From the NCBI GenBank assembly GCA_030839005.1, contig JAUZEM010000470.1, positions 1 through 9,824 on the forward strand: a stretch of DNA of 9,824 nucleotides, in the 5' to 3' direction. The position numbers and the translations under genes are program-made. The notes beneath the pieces are model-generated. The model made no database searches, was not told the origin of the DNA, and saw nothing but the letters and a program-made list of their open reading frames with translations. The stretch comes from Actinomycetota bacterium (GTDB lineage Bacteria; Actinomycetota; Acidimicrobiia; IMCC26256; PALSA-610). Every line of letters starts with the position of its first letter. The first letter of the stretch is position 1. Shown here in pieces: positions 1-6,784 of the stretch.

Positions 1-1137
1 AACGCGCGTGTCGTGGCCGGGCCGGGTGCGACCCGACCGCGGTGGTCGTCGGATGGGGCTTGGATCGCGTATCAAGACAGTTCGAACGCGTTGTGGGTCG
101 TGCGACCCGACGGCCGCGCCGCCCACAAGATCGAAGATCACGCACACCGGTGGGATTGGGCACCGCGCGGTGTCCGCATCGCGGTCGTGCACGGTAACTC
201 CTATCAACTGACTGTCGTCGGCGCCGAACGGGGCGAACGATGGTCACCGTTGGGCGGCGTCGATGACTTCACCTGGTCTGCAGACGGCTCGCGCATTGCC
301 TACAGCGTGCTGATCGCACCGCGCGCCGGCGGCTGGCTCGACGACGTCTTCGTCGGTCGCCTCGACACCCCCGAGCGTTTCTGTGTCGTGCCGTGCCCCG
401 ACATTCACCGGGTCGTGTTCCACATCGGTGGCCGCGATGTCAACACCACAGTCGACGTCGGCGTGTTCTTCGCGGGCTGGAGCCCCGACGGCCGCACCCT
501 GCTCGTCTGGCCCGATGAGAACCACTCGGGTTCGATCGCAATGGACGGCCTCCCGCTACACGAGCTCTCCGCCAACGGCGGGACGACCCGACCCCTCACC
601 CGTACGCTCGTCCGGCGAGACTGGATCGCGTGGTCACCCGACGGCCGCAGGGTATTGACCGTCGAAAGCGGTGGCCGCATGCGCGGCGACTCGCCCCGAC
701 GCATCGTCGATTGTGTCGTCGCGGCCGCGTCGTGCCGCGCCATCGCCGACAATGCCGTCGATCCGGCCTGGTCCTCCGACGGGAGCCACATCAGCTTCGT
801 ACACGCGGCTGAGCTTCCGCCGAACAACCCCGACGACTGGCCATCTCTATACGCTCAGCGAACGCTTGTGGTCGTCACGTCCGACGACACCCGGCGCGAC
901 GACGTTCCCGCCACGAGCGGCGCGGCCTCGCCGCGCTGGATCGACGACAACAACATTCTCCTCGTCCACGACGGAGGTCTGTCGATCGTCGACCCGACCA
1001 CCGGCCGTCGCACCGAGCTCGTCCACAGAATCGGCTTGGGGAACGACGACGTACCGCCACCCAATGCGTACGAAGCGACCGATCTCGTCGGCTACGCCTG
1101 GACCAACACGTTCTCGGTCGCGCCCGCGAGCCGCTGA
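1..1137 (+). CDS. TolB/WD40-like beta-propeller repeat protein, 5'-truncated
   Basis: The reading frame is open from the first base of the window (it begins N-A-R-V-V-A-G-P), so the true start lies to the left; the GTG at 13 is probably internal. The visible 378 residues carry about seven PD40/TolB-type motifs of the form W-S-x-D-G-x-x-I-A-Y, at roughly residues 14-24, 51-63, 91-101, 159-169, 210-219, 256-266 and 312-322. The second and seventh are degenerate (WAPRGVRIAVV, WIDDNNILLVH). Such repeats form a beta-propeller. In TolB-like families it is usually a secreted or periplasmic protein-interaction scaffold, or is fused to a peptidase or sensor domain. No catalytic domain follows the propeller. 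A signal peptide or other N-terminal domain would lie outside the window. The gene converges on the downstream methyltransferase gene with 8 bp between stops. The propeller fold is confident; the function is unknown. Confidence 0.85.
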   Translation, partial: NARVVAGPGATRPRWSSDGAWIAYQDSSNALWVVRPDGRAAHKIEDHAHRWDWAPRGVRIAVVHGNSYQLTVVGAERGERWSPLGGVDDFTWSADGSRIAYSVLIAPRAGGWLDDVFVGRLDTPERFCVVPCPDIHRVVFHIGGRDVNTTVDVGVFFAGWSPDGRTLLVWPDENHSGSIAMDGLPLHELSANGGTTRPLTRTLVRRDWIAWSPDGRRVLTVESGGRMRGDSPRRIVDCVVAAASCRAIADNAVDPAWSSDGSHISFVHAAELPPNNPDDWPSLYAQRTLVVVTSDDTRRDDVPATSGAASPRWIDDNNILLVHDGGLSIVDPTTGRRTELVHRIGLGNDDVPPPNAYEATDLVGYAWTNTFSVAPASR

Positions 1138-1145
1138 CACACGTT

Positions 1146-1772
1146 TTACGAAACCATCGCCCAGACCGCGTACAACGGATCCCCGCCCGGCGGCGTTGTG
1201 CACTGGCGAGTCCGCGCCGGTTCGTAGCCGCCGGCCGCGGCGAAGTATTCGGACACGACCTTCTGATGCGTCGCGCTCCCCGAGAGGAGCCAGCCTCGAA
1301 TCGCCTTGGTGGGGAAAAGCCGGTTGGAGAACGTGCAGACAAAAAGACCGCCGGGGCGCACGACGCGCGCGACATCGCGGAACACGTCGACCGGGCGCGT
1401 GAGGTAGTCCACCGAGACGCAGCACGTCGCGTGATCGAAGGAGTCGTCGCCGAGCGGAAGCGAAGGGTCGGCGTTCAGGTCGTGCACGACCCACGAGCGA
1501 GCTTGCCGGTTCACCGCGAGCTCGTCGGCATTCATGCCGAGCACCGTGAGCGCGTCAGGCGGCTCCCGGAAGTGTGAGACCCAGGAGCTCATCAGGTCGA
1601 GTACGGCGCCGCGCACCCCGAGCTCGTCATAGAGGGCGCCCACCGCGTCGATCGCGCCGTCATCGATGTGCGTCACGTACCGCGGGTACGAGTAGAACAT
1701 CGCGTCGTCCGTCTCGTCGTCGCGCGCAAAGAAACCACCGGGAAATTCGAGGCCCTCGGATTCAGAGCTCAT
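1146..1772 (-). CDS. SAM-dependent methyltransferase-fold protein with atypical motif I
   Basis: A 208-residue protein with the Rossmann-type layout of class I methyltransferases. Motif I is at about residues 57-67 (VLDLMSSWVSH). An acidic post-I region follows (GMNADELAVN, 79-88), then a D-L-N (98-100), then the LPLGDDSFDHATCCVSVDYL stretch (105-124) that matches motif IV/post-II. The V-R-P-G-G-L-F-V-C-T-F-S-N strand (138-150) is typical of the Methyltransf_11 group. The usual G-x-G-x-G of motif I is replaced by M-S-S-W-V-S-H. Similar sequences occur in bacterial and plant proteins annotated as methyltransferases (from memory), so this looks like a subfamily trait and not damage. Substrate unknown. 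The ATG at 1772 is chosen over upstream in-frame codons because GGAGG (plus-strand CCTCC at 1782-1786) lies 9 nt before it. It is transcribed divergently from the sulfotransferase operon. Confidence 0.85.
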   Translation of the reverse strand: MSSESEGLEFPGGFFARDDETDDAMFYSYPRYVTHIDDGAIDAVGALYDELGVRGAVLDLMSSWVSHFREPPDALTVLGMNADELAVNRQARSWVVHDLNADPSLPLGDDSFDHATCCVSVDYLTRPVDVFRDVARVVRPGGLFVCTFSNRLFPTKAIRGWLLSGSATHQKVVSEYFAAAGGYEPARTRQCTTPPGGDPLYAVWAMVS

Positions 1773-1870
1773 GACGGACAGCCTCCGTGCCATCCGCAAC
1801 CACTGTCAATCGGGCCGCCACACGAGGGCGACTGGCGTGAGAGTGACGCGACGGTGGAGCATCGCGATCC
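1773..1870. promoter_or_regulatory. Divergent intergenic region with a lone TTGACA-like box
   Basis: These 98 bp separate the divergent methyltransferase and MBL genes and should hold promoters for both. On the minus strand a perfect TTGACA (plus-strand TGTCAA, 1804-1809) points toward the methyltransferase gene. No TA-containing -10 box lies 16-18 nt downstream, where the GGAGG ribosome site sits instead, so it may be chance or bind something else. A weak 5-bp inverted repeat (CGCCA 1816-1820, TGGCG 1833-1837) and a short palindrome ATCGCGAT (1861-1868) just before the MBL start are also visible. I find no convincing -35/-10 pair for the operon on the plus strand. Confidence 0.35.
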
Positions 1871-3145
1871 GTGAAGACCGAGTACGTGCGCAGTCAGCCC
1901 GACTTCTTCGCGGTCGGTCCCGCGTCGTCACCCGAGGCGATCGACATGGGCCAGGGCATCTGGTGCTCGCCGGGGATGTCGAGCAGCTACCTGATCACGA
2001 CGGACGACGGCCGCGTCGTCGTGAACACCGGCATGTGGTTCGAAGCGCGCACCCACAAGCGCAACTACGACGCCGTGAGCACCGCGCCGACGCGCTACAT
2101 CACGCTCACACAGAGTCACACCGACCACATCGGCGGAATCGACCGGTTTCGCGAGGACGGAACGCTGCTGATCGCGCAGGCAAATATCACCGCCTGCCAG
2201 GCCGACGACGAGCGGATCCATGGTCTGCGCATCCGGCGGTCGCTGCCGTTCTTCTCCGACGTCATGGGCCAGCCTGGCTTCGCGCGCGGCGACGACGTCG
2301 AGCTTCCACCGCTTGCCAAGCCCGCCGAGCCCGATGTCGTGTTCGACGACACGTACCGGTTCGAGTGCGGGGGTCGGCGCCTGGAATGCATCAGCGTTCC
2401 GGGGGGTGAGACGATCGACTCCCTCGTCGTGTGGCTCCCGGACGATGGCGCCGCGCTCGTCGGCAACCTCTTCTCGGCGCTGTTCGGCCACTTCCCGAAT
2501 CTCGTGACCATGCGGGGCGACCGCATGCGCAGCGCGCTCGCGTTCGCCGATTCTGTGCAGAAGGTCATCGACCTCCAACCGCGGCTCCTGCTGCTCGGTC
2601 ACCACGGACCGGTGCGCGGAGACGCAACCGTCCGCTCCGAATGCGAACGCGTCCGCGACGCGACGCTGTACGTGCACGACGCGACGGTCGCGGCGATGAA
2701 CGAGGGAAAGGACGTGTGGACGGCGATGCGCGAGATCGCGCTGCCGGAACACCTCGTCGTGGGCGAGGCGTACGGCCGGGTCGACTGGAGCATCCGCGCG
2801 ATCTGGGAGTCGTATGCCGGCTGGTTTCACCAGCATTCGACGCTCGACCTCTTCGGGGCCGCGCCGGAACATGGCGCGGCCGAGTTGGTCGCGCTCGCAG
2901 GCGGGGTCGATGCCGTGGCCGCGCGGGCCGCCGCGCTCGGAACGCACGATCCGCTCGCCGCCGTGCGACTGTGCGAGATGGCGCTCGCCGTCGACGCCGA
3001 CCACCGGGGCGCGCTCACCGCGTACCGTGCCGCACACGAGCAACTTCTTTCCGAGCACGGCCGCACAAATTTCTGGCTCACTCGTTGGCTCGAGGGCGAG
3101 ATCCGCAGCGCGACGAACCGCCTCGATCGCCTTGGACACGAATGA
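1871..3145 (+). CDS. MBL-fold hydrolase, alkylsulfatase-like with dimerisation domain
   Basis: A 424-residue protein. An N-terminal metallo-beta-lactamase fold (about 25-250) starts with a strand pair (SSSYLITTDDGRVVVNTG) and carries the metal motif L-T-Q-S-H-T-D-H-I-G-G (79-89). Further fold motifs are the V-P-G-G-E at 176-180, the L-V-G-N-L-F strand at 196-201, and G-H-H-G-P at 243-247. Residues about 283-420 match the alkylsulfatase dimerisation domain: W-T-A-M-R-E-I, Y-G-R-V-D-W-S, E-S-Y-A-G-W-F, and a helical-repeat end with FWLTRWLEGEIR. The C-terminal SCP2-like domain of full SdsA1-type alkylsulfatases (about 650 residues) is absent. Known relatives cleave sulfate from alkyl sulfates using two zinc ions. 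Here the first motif His is Gln81, and Asn199 appears where a Glu/Asp ligand is expected, so metal content and reaction are uncertain. The GTG start at 1871 has GGAG at 1856-1859. It is the first gene of a coupled operon; its stop overlaps the next ATG. Confidence 0.85.
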   Translation: MKTEYVRSQPDFFAVGPASSPEAIDMGQGIWCSPGMSSSYLITTDDGRVVVNTGMWFEARTHKRNYDAVSTAPTRYITLTQSHTDHIGGIDRFREDGTLLIAQANITACQADDERIHGLRIRRSLPFFSDVMGQPGFARGDDVELPPLAKPAEPDVVFDDTYRFECGGRRLECISVPGGETIDSLVVWLPDDGAALVGNLFSALFGHFPNLVTMRGDRMRSALAFADSVQKVIDLQPRLLLLGHHGPVRGDATVRSECERVRDATLYVHDATVAAMNEGKDVWTAMREIALPEHLVVGEAYGRVDWSIRAIWESYAGWFHQHSTLDLFGAAPEHGAAELVALAGGVDAVAARAAALGTHDPLAAVRLCEMALAVDADHRGALTAYRAAHEQLLSEHGRTNFWLTRWLEGEIRSATNRLDRLGHE

Positions 3146-4407
3146 GCGACGCGCTCGGCGACATCATCCGTATCGACGACCTGGACGCACCTCGCCTCGA
3201 CGCGGGCCAGCAGGCCGCACTCGACTACGTCGCCTCGCTCGATCTCGACCTCGCCGAGGAGCGACTGCTCGACGAGGCGCGGGGGCGGGCACAGTGTGAC
3301 GACTTCGGCGACCTCGGCTTCCTTCCCCGGCTCCGCGCCATGATCGACGCGGTCGAGGCCGACACCGGACTAGGGCCGCTCGGTCGTCTCGCCATCCGCC
3401 AACGGACGGTGCGGTTGTTGACGAGTCGGCTGCTGGTGGAGGACCTCGTTCGCCGGCGCCCGGAGATCCTCGAGATCGAGCTCGTCGCCCCGATCATCGT
3501 GATCGGACTTCCCCGCTCGGGGACGACCCATCTCGTCAACCTGATCGCGTCGGACACGCGGCTGCGGTCGCTGCCGTACTGGGAGAGCCTCGAGCCGGTT
3601 CCGCGCCCGGGCGACGGTCCGGCACGCGACGGCATCGACCCGCGCTTCACGCGCTGTCGACGCGACTACGACGCGCAGATGCGCATGGTTCCGCTGCTCA
3701 ACGCGATGCACCATCAGCACCCGACGGCGATCGAGGAGGAGATCGAGCTCGAAGACCTCGACTTCGCGTCGTACACGCTCGAATGGCTCGCGCGCGTACC
3801 GAGATGGCGTGACGTGTACCTCGGGCTCGACCAGCGCTCGCACTACGCGTACATGAAGAAGGTGCTCCAAGCGGTCACCTTCCTGCGCGGTCCGCACCGC
3901 TGGGTGCTCAAGTCTCCGCAACACCTCGAACAGATCCCGGCGCTTCTCGCGACCTTCCCCGACGCGGCCTTCGCGATCACGCATCGCGATCCCGTGTCGG
4001 CCATCCAGTCGGCCGCGACGATGCTCGCCTACGGCGACCGCATGCGACGACCTGCGATCGAACCCGAAGCGTTGGTCGAGTACTGGATCGATCGCGTCGA
4101 TCGACTGCTGCGCACCTGCGTGCGCGACCGCGACCTCTTGCCCACCGACCGCAGCATCGACGTGGTGTTTCACGAGTTCATGGCCGACAACGTCGGGATC
4201 GTCGACCGTATCTACGAGCGGGCGGATCTACCGATGACGCAGGCGGCGCGCCAACGGCTCGACGCCTTCATGACCGACAACCCGCGCGGCAGATTCGGGA
4301 GACTCCGCTACGACCTGCGCACAGACTTCGGACTCGATCCCGCGGCAGTGCGCGCCCGCTTCGGCTACTACTTCGACCGGTTCCCCGTCGCAGTGGAGGA
4401 AGCATGA
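3142..4407 (+). CDS. Sulfotransferase family protein (Sulfotransfer_3 type)
   Basis: A 421-residue protein of the PAPS-dependent sulfotransferase family, which moves a sulfuryl group from PAPS to an acceptor hydroxyl or amine. The 5'-phosphosulfate-binding loop is clear at residues 122-131 (GLPRSGTTHL) after the hydrophobic strand APIIVI. W-V-L-K-S-P-Q-H-L at 254-262 is a family hallmark containing the Lys-Ser-Pro turn. The 3'-phosphate-binding region is at 280-294 (T-H-R-D-P-V-S-A-I-Q-S-A-A-T-M). An N-terminal helical domain of about 115 residues precedes the P-loop, as in many actinobacterial members. A conserved acidic stretch (A-I-E-E-E-I-E-L-E-D, 196-205) follows. No signal peptide or membrane segment is seen. 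Its ATG (3142) overlaps the preceding TGA by 4 bp (ATGA) and its own ribosome site is weak, so translation is probably coupled to the MBL gene. The acceptor is unknown. Family assignment is strong. Confidence 0.92.
   Translation: MSDALGDIIRIDDLDAPRLDAGQQAALDYVASLDLDLAEERLLDEARGRAQCDDFGDLGFLPRLRAMIDAVEADTGLGPLGRLAIRQRTVRLLTSRLLVEDLVRRRPEILEIELVAPIIVIGLPRSGTTHLVNLIASDTRLRSLPYWESLEPVPRPGDGPARDGIDPRFTRCRRDYDAQMRMVPLLNAMHHQHPTAIEEEIELEDLDFASYTLEWLARVPRWRDVYLGLDQRSHYAYMKKVLQAVTFLRGPHRWVLKSPQHLEQIPALLATFPDAAFAITHRDPVSAIQSAATMLAYGDRMRRPAIEPEALVEYWIDRVDRLLRTCVRDRDLLPTDRSIDVVFHEFMADNVGIVDRIYERADLPMTQAARQRLDAFMTDNPRGRFGRLRYDLRTDFGLDPAAVRARFGYYFDRFPVAVEEA
4395..4400 (+). promoter_or_regulatory. Ribosome binding site for the Gfo/Idh/MocA gene
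   Basis: GGAGGA lies inside the end of the sulfotransferase gene, 3 nt before the ATG at 4404. With the ATGA overlap it supports 4404 as the start and re-initiation by ribosomes finishing the upstream gene. Confidence 0.6.
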
Positions 4408-5414
4408 AGGAACGGATTCGTATCGCGATCGTCGGGTGCGGCGCGATCGCGCACTGGCACCTCGACGCCGTCGACCGCGCCGGCGTTCCGATATCGGTGG
4501 CCGCCGCGATCGATCCGGTCGCGGAGCACGCACGGCGGATCGCGGCGCGAACCGGGGCAACGCCGTACCTATCGCTCGATGCCGCGCTCGATGCGGGCGG
4601 GTTCGAAGCCGCGCTCATCGCGGTTCCGCACGGCCGACACGAAGCCATCGCATCCGCAGCGCTACGCGCCGGGCTGCACGTTCTGCTCGAGAAGCCGCTC
4701 GCCCCCACCGTCCACGCCTGCGAGCGAATACTCGACACGGCCCGCGCCGCGGGCACCGTCTTCATGGTCGCCGAGAATGCGCAGTACTGGCCGGAGGTGC
4801 TGACAGTTCGAGCCTTGCTGCACGACGGCGCGATCGGCGAGGTCGTTACCGCCCGCGCCGCGACATTCTTCCCCGCGCTCGCGGACTTCTACGGCGGTGA
4901 CCGTTCCTGGCGGTTCGACCAAGCCGAAGCCGGCGGCGGCGTAGTGATCGACACCGGCTCGCACTGGCTGCGCCCGCTACGCATGTGGCTGGGCGAAGTC
5001 GACGAGGTCGTGGCCGCGCTCGGGCGTCCCGATCCGCGCATGGAAGGCGAGTCGTTGTGCCGCGCGCTGCTGCGCTTCACAACGGGAACGATCGCGTCGT
5101 TCGACGCGATGTTGACGACCGGAGGAATCGCGCCGCAACCGCTCTTCACCGTGACCGGCACGACCGGTGAGCTCACCGTCGAAGGCTCCGGGTGGGTAAA
5201 GCTCTGGGACGGCACCGACCGGAAGGGCAAGAAGATCGGCGAACCGGGCGGCTATCTGCGCTCGTACGAGGCCGAGCTCACCGACTTCGCCTCCGCGGTG
5301 CTGCACGGGACGACACCCGCGGCTCCCGCCGAGCAGGCCGTCGGCGAGCTCCGGCTCGCGCTCGCGATGTACCGCTCCGCGACGAGCCGGCGGTGGGAGA
5401 AGGTGTGGAGATGA
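4404..5414 (+). CDS. Gfo/Idh/MocA family oxidoreductase
   Basis: A 336-residue NAD(P)-dependent oxidoreductase of the glucose-fructose oxidoreductase / inositol dehydrogenase / MocA family, of normal family length. The N-terminal Rossmann domain (about 5-120) shows the dinucleotide-binding V-G-C-G-A-I-A-H-W-H (10-19), A-A-I-D-P (34-38), and the family-typical E-K-P at 96-98 (LLEKPLAPT), whose Lys usually acts near the nicotinamide. The C-terminal substrate domain holds G-G-G-V-V-I-D-T-G-S-H-W (178-188), with Asp183 and His187 at the positions of the catalytic Asp/His pair. Family members usually oxidise or reduce sugars, inositols or related polyols and some pathway intermediates. The substrate cannot be inferred here. 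The ATG at 4404 overlaps the sulfotransferase stop by 4 bp and follows GGAGGA at 4395-4400. The stop overlaps the SDR start in the same way, so this is an internal gene of a translationally coupled operon. Confidence 0.93.
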   Translation: MKERIRIAIVGCGAIAHWHLDAVDRAGVPISVAAAIDPVAEHARRIAARTGATPYLSLDAALDAGGFEAALIAVPHGRHEAIASAALRAGLHVLLEKPLAPTVHACERILDTARAAGTVFMVAENAQYWPEVLTVRALLHDGAIGEVVTARAATFFPALADFYGGDRSWRFDQAEAGGGVVIDTGSHWLRPLRMWLGEVDEVVAALGRPDPRMEGESLCRALLRFTTGTIASFDAMLTTGGIAPQPLFTVTGTTGELTVEGSGWVKLWDGTDRKGKKIGEPGGYLRSYEAELTDFASAVLHGTTPAAPAEQAVGELRLALAMYRSATSRRWEKVWR

Positions 5415-6160
5415 CCGGAGCGACCTTCGACTTCGCCGCCGCTCATGTCCTCGTCACCGGCGGGACGTCCGGCATCGGCTACGCGATCGCCCGCGCGTTC
5501 CACGACGCCGGCGCGACCGCCACCGTTACGGGCACCCGAAGCGACGCCTCCGACTACGACGTCGACCTCTCACCGTTTGCGTACCGACGCTGCCGCATGA
5601 CCGAGACGGCGGAGATCGAGTCGGTCGCGGCGAGCATGGACGCGCTCGATGTGCTCGTCAACAACGCGGGGCAGAACCTGCCGGGCGGACGGAGCGAGTA
5701 CGAGCCCGAAGTGTTCGAGGAAGCGGTGACCGTCAATCTGTTCGGCGCGTTCCGAATGGCGAGCGCGCTTCGAGGCCTCCTCGCGGCGAGCACGTTCGAC
5801 GGAGGGGCGAGCGTGGTCAACCTGGCTTCGATGTCGTCGTTCTTCGGTGTCGAGATCGTTCCGGGATACGGGGCGGCCAAGGCCGGCATCGTGCAGACGA
5901 CCAAGACCCTCGCGATCGCGTGGGCGAAGCACGGCATCCGGGTGAACGCGGTCGCGCCCGGCGTCGTCGAGACGGCGATGACCGCACCCATGATGAAGAT
6001 CGAGAAACTCACCGCACCGCTGCTCGCGCGGACCCCACTTGGCCGGTTCGCGACGCCGGAGGAGGTCGCGCCGGCCGTGCTGTTCCTTGCGAGCCCACAG
6101 GCGCGTTACATCACCGGACACACGCTTGCAGTCGACGGCGGGTTCTCGGTCGCCGGCTGA
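5411..6160 (+). CDS. Short-chain dehydrogenase/reductase (SDR)
   Basis: A 249-residue classical SDR. The cofactor loop is T-G-G-T-S-G-I-G (16-23), the structural motif N-N-A-G is at 84-87, and the catalytic residues are Ser140 (VVNLAS), Tyr153 and Lys157 (Y-G-A-A-K). R-V-N-A-V-A-P-G (177-184) and the C-terminal I-T-G-H-T-L-A-V-D-G-G-F (234-245) complete the pattern. The catalytic tetrad is intact, so it should be an active NAD(P)(H)-dependent alcohol/carbonyl oxidoreductase. An Arg at 43 just after the second strand hints at NADP(H), but this is weak. The segment between the second and third strands is short. The ATG at 5411 overlaps the preceding stop by 4 bp, with GAGAAGG at 5397-5403 as a plausible ribosome site. 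It is the last gene of the four-gene operon, and a hairpin (6166-6181) follows 5 bp after the stop. Confidence 0.94.
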   Translation: MTGATFDFAAAHVLVTGGTSGIGYAIARAFHDAGATATVTGTRSDASDYDVDLSPFAYRRCRMTETAEIESVAASMDALDVLVNNAGQNLPGGRSEYEPEVFEEAVTVNLFGAFRMASALRGLLAASTFDGGASVVNLASMSSFFGVEIVPGYGAAKAGIVQTTKTLAIAWAKHGIRVNAVAPGVVETAMTAPMMKIEKLTAPLLARTPLGRFATPEEVAPAVLFLASPQARYITGHTLAVDGGFSVAG

Positions 6161-6165
6161 GTCCC

Positions 6166-6181
6166 CGGATGCCGACATCCG
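6166..6181. terminator. Hairpin between convergent SDR and VOC genes, possible bidirectional terminator
   Basis: A perfect 6-bp inverted repeat CGGATG / CATCCG with a 4-nt loop (CCGA) begins 5 bp after the SDR stop and lies between two convergent genes (stops at 6160 and 6204). The position suits a two-way terminator. There is no T-run on either side, so it would not be a textbook Rho-independent terminator, and its function is inferred. Confidence 0.4.
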
Positions 6182-6203
6182 ACGGCGACCCGACGTCAGG
6201 GCG

Positions 6204-6683
6204 TCAACGCCAGGGCATGAGCGCCATCATCATTGCCTCGGGGTCCTCGACCAGCTCGACGTAGAGCCCGAACGCGTCCCACGTATCGAGATAGCAGAAC
6301 CGCAAGGCGCCGAACGTCGCGCCTTGCACGCGCTCGAAGCCGAGCGCCTGCGCCGCAGTTACCTCCGCGTCGAGATCGTCGACGAGGAACCCGAGGTGAT
6401 GCGCGCCCGGACCGTTCGACGCGAGGAACTCCGAGTGCAATCCGACGCCGCGTACCGGACGGAGCAACTCGACCTGCACGTTCCCGCTGCGCGCGAACCC
6501 GATCTCGATCGCGCAGGTGGTCCGCCCGCCGCGGAAGTCGTATTCGATATCCGTCGCGGGCAGCGTCACGAACTCGCCGCATCCGAGGGTCGCACGCAGC
6601 GACCGCTGCGCGCCGTCGAAGTCAGCAACGACGAACGCCTGCTGGAACAGACCGCTACCGACACGCGCGAGCAGCGCATTCAC
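6204..6683 (-). CDS. VOC (glyoxalase/dioxygenase-fold) family protein
   Basis: A 159-residue protein with the paired beta-alpha-beta-beta-beta modules of the vicinal oxygen chelate superfamily. Module one runs from FQQAFVVADFDGAQ (13-26) to VQVELLRP (69-76). Module two runs from GAHHLGFLVDDLDAEV (93-108) to GLYVELVEDP (139-148). By alignment with methylmalonyl-CoA epimerase-type proteins the four metal-site positions are Gln14, Glu72, His96 and Glu143, so the first His is replaced by Gln. Q-E-H-E sites are plausible in VOC proteins, but the metal and reaction are not known here. The GTG at 6683 is preferred to the in-frame upstream GTG at 6710 because GGAGG (plus-strand CCTCC, 6691-6695) sits 7 nt before it. 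It lies downstream of the histone-like gene on the same strand with a 101-bp gap. Epimerase, isomerase, lyase and dioxygenase are all possible. Confidence 0.85.
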   Translation of the reverse strand: MNALLARVGSGLFQQAFVVADFDGAQRSLRATLGCGEFVTLPATDIEYDFRGGRTTCAIEIGFARSGNVQVELLRPVRGVGLHSEFLASNGPGAHHLGFLVDDLDAEVTAAQALGFERVQGATFGALRFCYLDTWDAFGLYVELVEDPEAMMMALMPWR

Positions 6684-6690
6684 CGATGCA

Positions 6691-6695
6691 CCTCC
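6691..6695 (-). promoter_or_regulatory. Ribosome binding site that sets the VOC start
   Basis: GGAGG on the minus strand, 7 nt before the GTG at 6683. It decides between this start and the one nine codons upstream, which would place the Shine-Dalgarno sequence inside the gene. Confidence 0.65.
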
Positions 6696-6721
6696 GGCCA
6701 CGGCGCGCACGGTAGCCGGAG

Positions 6722-6741
6722 CGAGCCTCTCGGACGGCTCG
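6722..6741 (-). terminator. Inverted repeat after the histone-like gene, possible terminator
   Basis: CGAGCC / GGCTCG arms of 6 bp around an 8-nt loop lie 43 bp past the stop of the basic protein gene and before the VOC ribosome site. It could end or reduce transcription between the two same-strand genes. There is no T-run, so support is only moderate. Confidence 0.3.
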
Positions 6742-6784
6742 TCTTGGCCGGTACGTCTTGGTTGCCCTACGTCCCGCGCGAGAC

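Noticed and set aside
1928..3139. 403-codon open frame on the minus strand, opposite the MBL gene
   Set aside because: The plus-strand frame has clear MBL and alkylsulfatase dimerisation motifs. The antisense frame shows no recognisable domain and is a by-product of high GC at third codon positions.
2431..3141. Upstream extension of the sulfotransferase frame into the MBL gene
   Set aside because: This part reads as Arg/Ala-rich low-complexity sequence overlapping a well-supported gene. The ATG at 3142, coupled to the MBL stop, fits the family length.
3370..4173. 267-codon minus-strand frame opposite the sulfotransferase
   Set aside because: No domain motifs, and it is fully antisense to a gene with clear P-loop and KSP motifs.
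5192..5410. Longer N-terminus for the SDR
   Set aside because: The extension overlaps the Gfo/Idh/MocA gene and is Arg-rich. The glycine-rich loop sits at residue 16 from the ATG at 5411, as usual for SDRs.
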